In this document: positions 27,960 through 35,909 of the stretch, in pieces
How positions within the stretch are numbered: position 1 is the first letter of the stretch
Layout: each line of letters begins with the position of its first letter
Assembly (NCBI GenBank): GCA_033763995.1
Contig: JANRJL010000032.1
Coordinates: 163,992-227,991 of the forward strand
Direction of reading: 5' to 3'
Length of the DNA stretch: 64,000 bases
DNA from: GCA-2737725 sp033763995
GTDB lineage: Bacteria > Pseudomonadota > Alphaproteobacteria > Rhodospirillales > Rhodospirillaceae
Notes under the pieces: generated by a model
Database searches by the model: none
Told to the model about the DNA's origin: nothing
Seen by the model: only the letters and a program-made list of their open reading frames with translations
Program-made: the position numbers and the translations under genes

Positions 27960-28003
27960 ATACCAAAAATACCAAAAAGGTATTTACAAGTTAATACCGG
28001 TAT
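27960..28003. promoter_or_regulatory. Repressor operator cluster
   Basis: The ATACC/GGTAT half-site occurs five times: a lone ATACC (27960), an inverted pair ATACC-aaaaa-GGTAT (27969-27983), and a perfect palindrome ATACCGGTAT (27994-28003). This lies between the divergent repressor and the early operon, the classical operator position for a CI-like protein. Confidence 0.7.
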
Positions 28004-28439
28004 GGCATCATCCGCGTCATGTCCCGTGTTGTCAGTCTTTTACCTCGCGTTCGCGACAGCGACCCCCGGGCCGGCATGGCCGGGGTCGCAGTGTCGCCGT
28101 GGCCCGGTCTTGCAGCCGCAAGTCGGGCCCAGGCGGGGCCGGGCTGTCCCCTCGCCGTCGTCCCCCCGACGGCGGCCCGGCCCCAACTTTTTTGGCGTGC
28201 GAACCGCCGCCTTCGCGCGCCGACGTTCCCGGACGATCCGCCTGTCCTGACCGCTCCTGTCATCTTGGGTCGTCCCACCTCGGTCCCGGCCGGAGATGGG
28301 CAACTCCATTCCTCCGGCCGGGACTCTTTCCACGCGTGGGGCCCGTCGTAAGGCCCCGGTCGACCTGGCGGCCGGATCGATTGGCCTGGCGACCAGCAAC
28401 CCACGAGTCGCTTCCCGTCACTCCAAAAGGAGACCTCTC
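28004..28439. other. Leader region of the early operon
   Basis: About 435 bp of GC-rich sequence without a credible ORF. It contains several GC stems (for example around 28140-28180) but no T-tract terminator I would call. It probably holds the early promoter and a long untranslated leader. Confidence 0.4.
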
Positions 28440-28745
28440 ATGCCGTCGCGAACTTCTTCTCCGCCTAGCCTTGAGATGTCGAAGGCACCCGAACCGCTCG
28501 CCGCGATACGGCAGATAGCGCAGGACGAAGCGTTCACGGCGCGTGTGACCCTGGCACAACTGCTGGGACCCTCACGGGAGCGTCGCTTCGTCGCGCCCCG
28601 GCATCGGGCCATGTGGCGGGCCCATCTCGCGGGGGCCAGCTGCACCCAAATCGCGCGCGTCTTCGGCAATCGGGATCACACCACGGTCTTGTATGCCCTC
28701 AAGAAAGCGGGAGCCGACGGCCGGGCATGTGGGCCGCGCCCATGA
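28440..28745 (+). CDS. DnaA domain IV-like DNA-binding protein (GafY-like)
   Basis: A 101-residue protein whose C-terminal two thirds match DnaA domain IV: HRAMWRAHLAGASCTQIARVFG, then the signature RDHTTVLYALKKA, which in DnaA reads the DnaA box. There is no AAA+ domain. In alphaproteobacterial gene transfer agents, GafY and the N-terminal half of GafA carry this domain and activate the capsid operon. The window has DnaA-box-like sites at fixed distance upstream of three late promoters, so this protein is the best candidate activator. An AAAAGGAGA site precedes the ATG; its 3' end overlaps the next gene (ATGA). Confidence 0.78.
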   Translation: MPSRTSSPPSLEMSKAPEPLAAIRQIAQDEAFTARVTLAQLLGPSRERRFVAPRHRAMWRAHLAGASCTQIARVFGNRDHTTVLYALKKAGADGRACGPRP

Positions 28746-29362
28746 CTGCTGGTGATCGTGGATTCGCGTTCGAGTTGCCCAAGCCTCGTCGTCGGTCCGC
28801 GGCATTGATCATTGTGCGCAAACCCAGAACACGCTCCGCCCGGGGCTGGGGACAGCCCAAGCCCGCGCCGGCCTTCAACACGCGCCGGTCATTGGAGATG
28901 TGGCAGCCGCGCCGTGACGTGCCGGCAAGCCTGACGGCGGGGGCGCTGTCTCACGAGATTGAGATGTTGTCCGCCAGCCTTGCCCCGGCCTCGGACAATG
29001 AATTCACCTCGGCCATGGCAAGGCTTGTCGCCGTCGCCTCCACGCTGGGCATCGCGTGCCCAGGCGCCGAAGTCCTGCGGATGAGATACCGCGAGATATT
29101 GGCGGATTTGCCGGTGGATCTGATCAATCGCGCGATCAAACGCATCGCGGACAAATGGATCTATGGCAACCGGGTGCCGACGCCGGCCGAGATTCGCGCC
29201 GTTGTGAAGCCCGAGTTGACTCACCGCGCCGGTCTGCTGCGACGCGCGAGATTCGCGTTGCTCAAGTTGAGCGCGCAACCGCGACCGTCAGAGCAAGCGG
29301 TTGCCGACCGCCGCCGCGATATGCGCGACGTAATGCGCGATGCCGTGAAGCGGCGCCGGTGA
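28742..29362 (+). CDS. Phage early hypothetical protein
   Basis: A 206-residue basic protein. The central part (YREILADLPVDLINRAIKRIADKW, then RVPTPAEIRAVVKPEL) resembles hypothetical proteins from the replication regions of alphaproteobacterial prophages, where such segments often belong to helicase-loader-like proteins; I cannot confirm this. The ATGA overlap at 28742 couples it to the DnaA-IV-like gene, and the DUF6456-like gene follows 40 bp later, so it sits between the two putative activator subunits. Confidence 0.65.
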   Translation: MTAGDRGFAFELPKPRRRSAALIIVRKPRTRSARGWGQPKPAPAFNTRRSLEMWQPRRDVPASLTAGALSHEIEMLSASLAPASDNEFTSAMARLVAVASTLGIACPGAEVLRMRYREILADLPVDLINRAIKRIADKWIYGNRVPTPAEIRAVVKPELTHRAGLLRRARFALLKLSAQPRPSEQAVADRRRDMRDVMRDAVKRRR

Positions 29363-29401
29363 GAATTCGTTCATCAAAGTTCAACACCCATGGAGGGCCC
29401 C

Positions 29402-29905
29402 ATGACTGACACCGCGTCACCCGAGTCCGAAACCGTCGACCTCGGCACCGTCGAACGCGGCCGCCACCGCGGCGGCGTGCGCGTCGGCGCGCGCATTCAA
29501 ACCGAGGGCGGCGTGGTGCTTCACCAGGGCGCGGCGGCCAAGATCGACAACGTGCTCGATGCGCTCAAGGACACCGGCCTGCTGGACGGTGCCGAGGGCA
29601 GCCGCGCGGACCGGGCCGCCGTGGCCCGCAGCCGCTATGAACAAGGTGCCTGGTTGCGGCAGTTATTCCTGCGCGCCGGGCTCAACACCGTGCACGCCAT
29701 GGACCTCAACGCCAAGCGCGGCTCGGGCGAGATGGACGACGGCGTGGCGCGCGCCCGCATGCGCTACAACAAAGTGGTGCGCGAGTTGGGGCCCTTCGGC
29801 GAAGCCACGGTGGGGTTCGTCTGCTTCGACCATGTGCGCCGCGGCGACGCGCAGCTCAACTTGCTGCGCAAGGGCCTCGATCGGCTGTGCGTGATGCGCG
29901 GGTGA
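29402..29905 (+). CDS. DUF6456-like protein (GafZ-like late regulator)
   Basis: A 167-residue protein. From residue 70 it follows the DUF6456 pattern: ARSRYEQGAWLRQLFLRAGL, a linker, then ARMRYNKVVRELGPF and a final LNLLRKGLDRLCV. DUF6456 is the domain of GafZ and the C-terminal half of GafA, which act with RNA polymerase on gene transfer agent promoters and in antitermination. Its place in one early operon with a DnaA-IV-like protein, just upstream of the first late promoter, supports this. Homology is by eye and should be tested. Confidence 0.6.
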   Translation: MTDTASPESETVDLGTVERGRHRGGVRVGARIQTEGGVVLHQGAAAKIDNVLDALKDTGLLDGAEGSRADRAAVARSRYEQGAWLRQLFLRAGLNTVHAMDLNAKRGSGEMDDGVARARMRYNKVVRELGPFGEATVGFVCFDHVRRGDAQLNLLRKGLDRLCVMRG

Positions 29906-29934
29906 GCGGCCGATTTGTCGCCGCATGTGAATAC

Positions 29935-30013
29935 CGTGGATATCGTCGCTTTTTATTTGACGCGCGCAGGTGAGGGGGCGTACAGATTCACCGGCCACCA
30001 CTGCGTCCGCAGT
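29935..30013 (+). promoter_or_regulatory. Late promoter P1 with DnaA-box-like site and 5' hairpin
   Basis: CGTGGATAT (29935-29943), 13 nt, TTGACG (29957-29962), 18 nt, TACAGA (29981-29986), 12 nt, then the hairpin element starting CACTGC (29999-30013). The same layout occurs at P2 and P3. Downstream are about 340 nt of leader before the first modular gene at 30350. Confidence 0.75.
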
Positions 30014-30349
30014 TCAGCGGTCAGACCAATTCCATTCATCCTGCTTTTTCTTGAGACGCGTCCGCCGACGCGGGCCGATGCAAGATCGCGCCCGCGTTTT
30101 CGTTCACGCGAAACGGCCCCACGCCCGCCGCGCCGATGCGCCGGCGGCCGCGCACACCTCATGCTTTGTCCCCCTCCGGTCCTGACGGGCTGAGGAACGC
30201 AGCCTCGCGCCACCCCGCGCGGCTGCCTCGTGCGATCCGGGCCGCGGCGACGCCTGGGCCGGTGCGTCACGCCTTCGGGCGGGGCCACCGGCCCGAGAGT
30301 TTCGTTTGTCCCATCTGCCCCGGCTTCCCCCTCAGCATAGGAGTCCCCC
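30014..30349 (+). other. Long leader of the P1 transcript
   Basis: GC-rich untranslated sequence without a supported ORF. A stem near 30097-30117 (CGTTT with AAACG) is possible. The 3' end carries the ribosome site for the first modular gene. Confidence 0.4.
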
Positions 30350-31825
30350 ATGAGCGCGTTACGCAGAAACAGCTACACCTTCCGCGAAGGCCTGGCGATG
30401 ATGGCGGCCAAGGCCGTCGGCATTGATCCGGACCTGGCCGTGGAGGCGGGCGACAAAGCCAATGCGGCGATGAACTTCATCCGCAACGCGATGAAGGCCA
30501 ATTCGCCAAAAGCCAGGGCCGAACACGTCACCCAGGCGCAACAGGCCTTGCGCTCCATCAGCCCGTCCAAGCACCCGGAGTTGGTCAACGCGCTTCAGGC
30601 CAAACTGTTGGCGCTGCAAGGCCGTCGCGGAGACACCGAAGTCGTTCACGTGACGCCAGGCGAGGTGGTTGTCCCGCGCAATATGCAAACGCCCGCCGTG
30701 ATGCGCACGCTCGCCGCCGAGGCCGCACGCGCCGGCATCGACCCGCGCCGCTACACCGTGGGCCACCCCGCCAACAGCGTGAACCCGTGGACCGGAGCGG
30801 GGGAGTTTCAATCTGACTTTAAGCCGGACGGCTACTATCAAGGTCCAGATGGCGTGTGGTACTTACACCTCAATATTTATGGGACTCGTCCGGACACGAA
30901 TGTCGGCAACGGATCGGGCAGTGGCGGGGGCCAAGGCAATGGATCGAATGGCGGCGGCCAAGGAAATGGTAATGGTCAAGGCAGCGGGACTGGAGTTGCA
31001 CCAAGTGGGACTCTTCCGAGGCCACGGCTGTCAGGTAACGGTAATCAAAATTTTGGGCCAAGGCAGACTGACTGGATCAATCCCTACGATCCATTTGGTG
31101 TCTTTAGTCGTTTCCAGCCGCAAGGGAGAAGCCCCTTTGGCCGAGGCGCTTTTATGGGATCTCAGGATATGTACTTTAATGATCATATCCAGAGAACGTT
31201 TGAAGGACTCACGCCAGAGAAAATTGAAATCCGGTATGGAGGACAAAGACAGAATAGCGATGGCCCTCAAACTCCACTGAATCTAATCCCGTCAACGGAG
31301 CTCAAAAATTTCTTGAGCCATGTGGAAGGAAGAAAAGACACTTGTTATGATTCGAAAGATGGATTCATTACCTGCGGCATAGGCTCTAATATCGGCAAGA
31401 TTGATGGCCCAGCACGCGAATTACTTGGGCATAAGCTATCGGACGACCAAATCGACGATCGCTATGAGTATGACTCCGGCAATGCAATGGCTCTTGTGCG
31501 CACTTATGTTAAGGTGCCGCTCACGCAGCATCAATTCGACGCGTTAACTTCTTTCGCATTCAACTTGGGTACCAAAGCATTCCTTCAAGATGAGAAAGAT
31601 AAGGACGGAAATCTTGTGCTGGACTCTAATGGAAATCCTAAAAAAATCCCCACAACTATTTTGAATTATATAAATGCTGGAGATCACGAAAACGCCGCAA
31701 AAGAGTTTGGCCGTTGGGTCTATAGCAATGGCGTCATTCTCGACGGCCTTGTAAAAAGGCGCAAAGCCGAAGAACTGTATTATCTATATGGACCTGATGC
31801 GGCTTTGTCTCACCTTGGGAACTAA
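30350..31825 (+). CDS. Modular effector M1: conserved N-domain plus GH24 lysozyme
   Basis: A 491-residue protein. Residues 1-152 are the complete conserved domain (YTFREGL, GIDPDLAVEAGD, HVTPGEVVVP, RRYTVGHPANSVNPWTG). A Gly/Asn-rich linker (about 184-215) leads to a GH24 muramidase at 315-491 with Glu326, Thr341 and the TCGIG turn. The second catalytic acid is Asp334, one position earlier than in T4 lysozyme. Two Cys (332, 342) bracket the active loop. The C-terminal half is visibly AT-richer than the N-domain. There is no signal peptide. The gene after it encodes an LprI-like exported protein, a fitting immunity partner. Confidence 0.82.
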   Translation: MSALRRNSYTFREGLAMMAAKAVGIDPDLAVEAGDKANAAMNFIRNAMKANSPKARAEHVTQAQQALRSISPSKHPELVNALQAKLLALQGRRGDTEVVHVTPGEVVVPRNMQTPAVMRTLAAEAARAGIDPRRYTVGHPANSVNPWTGAGEFQSDFKPDGYYQGPDGVWYLHLNIYGTRPDTNVGNGSGSGGGQGNGSNGGGQGNGNGQGSGTGVAPSGTLPRPRLSGNGNQNFGPRQTDWINPYDPFGVFSRFQPQGRSPFGRGAFMGSQDMYFNDHIQRTFEGLTPEKIEIRYGGQRQNSDGPQTPLNLIPSTELKNFLSHVEGRKDTCYDSKDGFITCGIGSNIGKIDGPARELLGHKLSDDQIDDRYEYDSGNAMALVRTYVKVPLTQHQFDALTSFAFNLGTKAFLQDEKDKDGNLVLDSNGNPKKIPTTILNYINAGDHENAAKEFGRWVYSNGVILDGLVKRRKAEELYYLYGPDAALSHLGN

Positions 31826-31859
31826 GGTAGAGAGTACTACTCTCCGTGCGAGGTGATAA

Positions 31860-33011
31860 ATGCGAGTGGCTCGATTTTCCCTTTCGACGCTTATTGCTGT
31901 TATTTCTCTCAGTATTGATGTGCAGGCGCTAGAAGATGTGCATAAACCCCAGCCCTTGACCGCGTGCGCCGAACTGCAGCCCTTATTGGAGCGCGCGCGC
32001 TGCCTCGATCCGAAGGTTGCTATCGCGGAAGATCAGTTGAGTCGCGCATTGGAACTATTCCGAGAAAGACTTCAACCAATCTTTAAGTTCGATGAATCCC
32101 CCCTTTATTCAGCGCAAGCGTATATACAAAAGGCCTACGGCAACAAATGCATACTGCCACCTACTTTAAACGAACGAAACCGCGAGGCGCTTGAGTGTCT
32201 TCGGAACGCATATGAGGCCGAAGCGAAGCGGATGATCTGGAGTCATTTTTCCGATTCATTGCCAAAGAGAACAGTTCGATCACTCATCGCAGACGACAGC
32301 GATTCTAAACGAGTGTGTGAGTTAGCTTTGAACGTTAAGTATGAGGTCGTTGATCCGAATGCAGTCGACGGGACCGGTCGACATTTCCCTGTTTATGATT
32401 ACAGAGCTAATGATCCGCCGGAAGTTGTTAAGATTCCATCGAGTTCTTTCGCAAAGCCCTCCAACCCTGATCAACCAACGGTTCGGGTTGTTATCTGGCC
32501 TGGCCAGCCACATGCCGATATCTATCTGCATTTCGTTGAAACAACGAATTACACATATACGTGGTTCGTCGCTGTGCTTAGTGATGATTCGCGCGGCATA
32601 CTCAAAAGTATTGCGCCAAACGCCGCAATGATGCGCGCCGCTAGAGTTGAAGAGCAATTGAAAGCGAAAGAGGAGTGGGAGCGGCAAGTATTGCGCAACG
32701 CCATTCGGCGAAGTCTGCCAACCACCAGGGTGCAAGTGTATTCGTATTTGACAAATGAAAGCTCGAATGACTCAGCCGCGCCCATTCTCTACGACGCGGC
32801 CAATACAGATGTCTTCGACGGAGCTAGCGTCGAACAAGAGATGATCATCGTCGATAATGTTGCTTATATCCGTGCGTACATGGAGCTGCAAAATTTTAAT
32901 GACCCAACTGTCGCAATTTTTCGCTTCGGTACTGACGGCGAGTTGCTTCCGTTGTGTTGGGAGAAATTTTCAAGGTCGCGCGAATTGCTCGACGGTATAA
33001 TTAAGCAGTAG
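31860..33011 (+). CDS. Exported LprI/DUF1311-like protein, putative immunity to M1
   Basis: A 383-residue protein with a signal peptide (residues 1-23, ending DVQA). Its first 130 residues match the Cys-rich DUF1311/LprI pattern: CAELQPLLERARC, a helix, then NERNREALECLRNAYEAEAKRM. LprI-type proteins inhibit lysozymes in the periplasm. The remaining 250 residues (VRVVIWPGQPHADIYLHFVE and so on) are not recognised. It follows the lysozyme module by 34 bp and has the same lower GC, as toxin and immunity pairs usually do. The LprI match is by eye. Confidence 0.6.
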   Translation: MRVARFSLSTLIAVISLSIDVQALEDVHKPQPLTACAELQPLLERARCLDPKVAIAEDQLSRALELFRERLQPIFKFDESPLYSAQAYIQKAYGNKCILPPTLNERNREALECLRNAYEAEAKRMIWSHFSDSLPKRTVRSLIADDSDSKRVCELALNVKYEVVDPNAVDGTGRHFPVYDYRANDPPEVVKIPSSSFAKPSNPDQPTVRVVIWPGQPHADIYLHFVETTNYTYTWFVAVLSDDSRGILKSIAPNAAMMRAARVEEQLKAKEEWERQVLRNAIRRSLPTTRVQVYSYLTNESSNDSAAPILYDAANTDVFDGASVEQEMIIVDNVAYIRAYMELQNFNDPTVAIFRFGTDGELLPLCWEKFSRSRELLDGIIKQ

Positions 33012-33025
33012 TTTTCTGCGCACCA

Positions 33026-33162
33026 TCAGCCCATCCAAGCGCCCGGCATTGGTCAACTCGCTACAAGCCAAGCTGCTGGCGCTTCAGGGCCGGGGCGGGG
33101 GTACCGAGGTTGCTCACGTCACTCCGGGCGAAATGCCTTCGGACTGCGCGGCGATCCGCTAG
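33026..33162 (+). pseudogene. Fragment of the conserved module domain
   Basis: In-frame remnants of the central domain (RTISPSKRPALVNSLQAK, then GRGGGTEVAHVTPGE) with no start, ending in a stop codon after unrelated residues. The homology resumes about 45 bp later at the start of M2, so M2 is broken by a small rearrangement. Confidence 0.75.
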
Positions 33163-33174
33163 GGCTCATGGCCT

Positions 33175-33918
33175 TTGGCCCTTCGCCAAGCGGTTCAACC
33201 GCTCGTTCCGCGCAATCTGCAAACGCCCGCCGTGATGCGCACGCCCGCCGCCGAGGCCGCACGCGCCGGCATCGACCCGCGCCGCTACACCATCGACCAT
33301 CGCGCCAACAGCGTGAACCCGAGAACAGGGGCTGGAGAATTTGGTTTTAGGATTCGTTATCCTTTGGCTCCAGCAACGCCTCGTAGTTATCCAAGTCCAA
33401 GTTGGATGGATACAATTGAGGGCGGAATGGCAAGTACTCTCCAGTTTCTAAAGGATTTGGGCTTTGAATTCTTACCGGATGGCTCACTTAAGGGGCCCAA
33501 TGGCGAGATCATTCCGTTTGGAACACAGGTTGTTGAAGCGGCTCAGCCGACTCGCCGTAGACCTACAAGGCCAGACAATCAGGACAGTCCAGGTTTACGC
33601 GAGACATTGCGGCAGAATGCTAGAGATTTGATTCAGAACTTGACGGGCAACGCCTTCACCGAAGATGAGCTTGATCGAATTGCCGGTAGCATTGAGAGCA
33701 ATTTCAGACTCTTTAGCCTTTTTGGGCAAGATGACAGAGACCTCGCCAACATCGATACTAATGCTAACCCCATTGTTGTGAACGAAGAGCAGGGCAATTC
33801 CATCGCCAGATTCGTCAAGAACCTACCTGTTGACTTGCGGCCCAAGTTTACAGACGCGTTACGGCGCGCTATTGAGGATGGTAAGCTAGTTTGTGGTAAT
33901 TGCCTCAATCCCGGCTAA
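33175..33918 (+). CDS. Modular effector M2, 5'-truncated
   Basis: Homology to the domain resumes at PRNLQTPAVMRT and runs through ANSVNPRTG. Only a TTG start (33175) is available, in the middle of the domain. The 200-residue C-terminal part begins with a DTIEGG...LKDLGFEFLPDG...FGTQVV segment shared with M10, followed by a unique helical domain. The stop overlaps the next start (TAATG), coupling it to a four-TM protein. As it stands it is probably an unexpressed or re-initiated orphan cassette. Confidence 0.6.
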   Translation: MALRQAVQPLVPRNLQTPAVMRTPAAEAARAGIDPRRYTIDHRANSVNPRTGAGEFGFRIRYPLAPATPRSYPSPSWMDTIEGGMASTLQFLKDLGFEFLPDGSLKGPNGEIIPFGTQVVEAAQPTRRRPTRPDNQDSPGLRETLRQNARDLIQNLTGNAFTEDELDRIAGSIESNFRLFSLFGQDDRDLANIDTNANPIVVNEEQGNSIARFVKNLPVDLRPKFTDALRRAIEDGKLVCGNCLNPG

Positions 33919-34310
33919 TGACAAAGCACTCACGGCTTATTACTGGCTTTCTCGTCTATGGCTCGGTCGTCGCACCTTTGATCTCTTGGGCTTGGGGTCA
34001 GTGTGATGCGTGCAAGACATCGATTGGCTATGACATTGAAGATGTCATGACGTTCTTGCTGAATGCGCCATTACCCATACCGATCACTTTCGCCGTGGTT
34101 TTTGCGCTGACGCTCGAGAACTATGATCGAGTAATGGTCATTGGTCTTTATTTCGCGATCAATATTCCACTCTCCATCGTAACGGGCCACCTTGTCGGCG
34201 TTGCCTTGTCGAGGTTCAAACCATGGAAAGTGTGGCTGTTATTTGGCGGTAGTTCTGTATCGATTTATTCCAGTTTCGATTTGTTAGCGCGACGAGTTCT
34301 GTTCGGCTAA
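33918..34310 (+). CDS. Four-TM small membrane protein, putative immunity to M2
   Basis: A 130-residue protein with four predicted helices and a Cys pair (QCDACKTS) in the first periplasmic loop. The ATG shares its A with the stop of M2 (TAATG at 33916-33920), which implies translational coupling. I recognise no family. Membrane partners are typical for toxins acting on the membrane or in the periplasm. Confidence 0.6.
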   Translation: MTKHSRLITGFLVYGSVVAPLISWAWGQCDACKTSIGYDIEDVMTFLLNAPLPIPITFAVVFALTLENYDRVMVIGLYFAINIPLSIVTGHLVGVALSRFKPWKVWLLFGGSSVSIYSSFDLLARRVLFG

Positions 34311-34369
34311 TGGCGAAAGTGGGTAATCTCTTCTCGAGTTTGTAATCCCTTTCTAGTCCGCTAGGCTAA

Positions 34370-34412
34370 GACGCCAGCGCAGAAGGCCGATCACGTCCGC
34401 CTCTCCCCCAGA
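34370..34412 (+). pseudogene. Short remnant of the module domain before M3
   Basis: The sequence AAGACGCCAGCGCAGAAGG matches the AKTPAQKA segment of M10-M13 and then diverges before jumping to the GIDPRRYTVG segment that opens M3. It marks an internal deletion of the conserved domain. Confidence 0.6.
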
Positions 34413-35012
34413 ATGAACTGTGCCGGCATCGACCCGCGCCGCTACACCGTCGGCCACCGCGCCAACAGCGTGAACCCCAGGACGGGAAAGCCGGAGTTTG
34501 GGTGTTTCTACGGTGACCCAGGCGAGTGCTTCGTGCCGGGAATCGGTGGGCCACCACGAGGAATTGAGCAAATCCCCGCTCTGCCCCCATGGCTATACCC
34601 GGGCGTTAGCGGTTATGGATCAGGTGACATCATTGCGCCTGGCCGGCTTGGGCTAGGTGGCCCAATCGGAGATATCGGCGGAACTGGCGGCGGCGGAGGC
34701 AATGCTAACTACGATCCAAGCGAGTGTAAGGCGGCGAAGCAGGCTGCCTCCGAACTGGAATTTCATATTTCTAATGCAGACACTGAAATTCAGCAAACAA
34801 CACTGTCCAGAGACTACTACTCCGCAGAGTTAATCAAGCTAATGAGGCCGTCTGAGCAACAAGACCAAGCAGAAATTGTACGTGTTTCAGAAATTCTATC
34901 CAGCATGAACTCTCGATTGGCAACTTTGACGAAAGATCGCGCCTCACTAGCGAATAACTTAGAGCGACTAAAGTGGCAGAATTCTAATTGCTTTGAGGGG
35001 CTGCCCACCTGA
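34413..35012 (+). CDS. Modular effector M3, truncated; Cys-bounded helical C-domain
   Basis: A 199-residue ORF that keeps only the end of the conserved domain (AGIDPRRYTVGHRANSVNPRTG). A Pro/Gly-rich linker (GECFVPGIGGPP, then GGPIGDIGGTGGGGG), shared with M4, follows. The last 95 residues are helical and bracketed by Cys (SECKAAKQAA at the start, SNCFEGLPT at the end). M10, M11 and M12 have the same Cys-to-Cys helical design, and all four face a Sel1 protein. The C-domain is AT-rich. No family is recognised. Confidence 0.6.
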   Translation: MNCAGIDPRRYTVGHRANSVNPRTGKPEFGCFYGDPGECFVPGIGGPPRGIEQIPALPPWLYPGVSGYGSGDIIAPGRLGLGGPIGDIGGTGGGGGNANYDPSECKAAKQAASELEFHISNADTEIQQTTLSRDYYSAELIKLMRPSEQQDQAEIVRVSEILSSMNSRLATLTKDRASLANNLERLKWQNSNCFEGLPT

Positions 35013-35042
35013 AAAAAATGTGAAGCAAAATCAGCAATTAGT

Positions 35043-35864
35043 TCAAGGCTTGCTGCTGTCAGTATTGCTTGCACCAGCAGGGCGACATTGGGAGCGGCCC
35101 TCAACCAAATCAATGGGATCGACGTTGAAATGCCGCAAGTCGAAATCTGTGCTTTCGTGGTAATGCTTCCACATCAGCCCATACGCTTCGCGATGCAGTT
35201 CTGTATTGCCTTCTGCCAGGAAATCTTGAAGGACGCGTGAAGGGTGCCGCTCCAAAGTGCTTTTTGCTTGCCTGATCCAGAGTTCGGGCGCCATCTGATC
35301 AACTTCTGTGCCGTAGCCAAATCTATAGTATGCCGCCAGATCGACCTGAGCGAGAAAGTGCCCAGCCTCAGCCGCGCTATGCATTGCCCAGAAAGCATCC
35401 GCTTTGCTAATCCGGATCTTAATGAGGTTAGCAGGGCTGTTGGCCGACAAGACGGTTGCAAGTCCAAAGTACGTGCAGGCTAAAGCGTAGCTTGCGGCTG
35501 GGCCCTCAGCCGATGTGGGTGGAACAACATTAAGCCATGCAATCGCCATGTCCGTATCTTTATCTATGACTCTCCCATCCCGGTAAATAGTCCCCAATCG
35601 ATAAGCGGATAAGCCATCGCCATTCAGTGCGGGTTCTTCCATGATATTAATGGCTTTTTCCATTAGATCGGCTCTGTTAGTTCGCAGTGCCTGAGTCAAG
35701 AATTGAAGTGCATTTAAGCGGCGCGCGCTGTCGTTGCGAGCCGATGGCTTTGACTGAGCAGTAGTTCCCCTGCCCTGGCCAAAACTCGACAAAGGCGAGT
35801 TTGAGCAACCGGCCAAAGCTAGCGCTATTGTGGCTGCAACTAGGAAATATCTCTTGGCAAGCAT
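35043..35864 (-). CDS. Sel1-like repeat lipoprotein, putative immunity to M3
   Basis: A 273-residue protein with a lipobox (LALAGC, Cys at about residue 20), a Ser-rich spacer, and Sel1-like helical repeats (LSAYRLGTIYRDGRVIDKDTDMAIAWL, FLAQVDLAAYYRFGYGTEVDQ). The start at 35864 is selected because it gives the lipoprotein signal. It is convergent with M3 (30 bp between stops). Sel1 repeats mediate protein binding and occur in several periplasmic immunity proteins of secreted effectors. Confidence 0.68.
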   Translation of the reverse strand: MLAKRYFLVAATIALALAGCSNSPLSSFGQGRGTTAQSKPSARNDSARRLNALQFLTQALRTNRADLMEKAINIMEEPALNGDGLSAYRLGTIYRDGRVIDKDTDMAIAWLNVVPPTSAEGPAASYALACTYFGLATVLSANSPANLIKIRISKADAFWAMHSAAEAGHFLAQVDLAAYYRFGYGTEVDQMAPELWIRQAKSTLERHPSRVLQDFLAEGNTELHREAYGLMWKHYHESTDFDLRHFNVDPIDLVEGRSQCRPAGASNTDSSKP

Positions 35865-35909
35865 GCTTATGGCCTCCGCACAAATTGTCAGGAAAAATAG
35901 TGTTGAAAA

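Noticed and set aside
28099..28518. A 139-codon ORF in the early leader
   Set aside because: It overlaps the better supported DnaA-IV-like gene in another frame and has a Pro/Arg-rich shadow composition.
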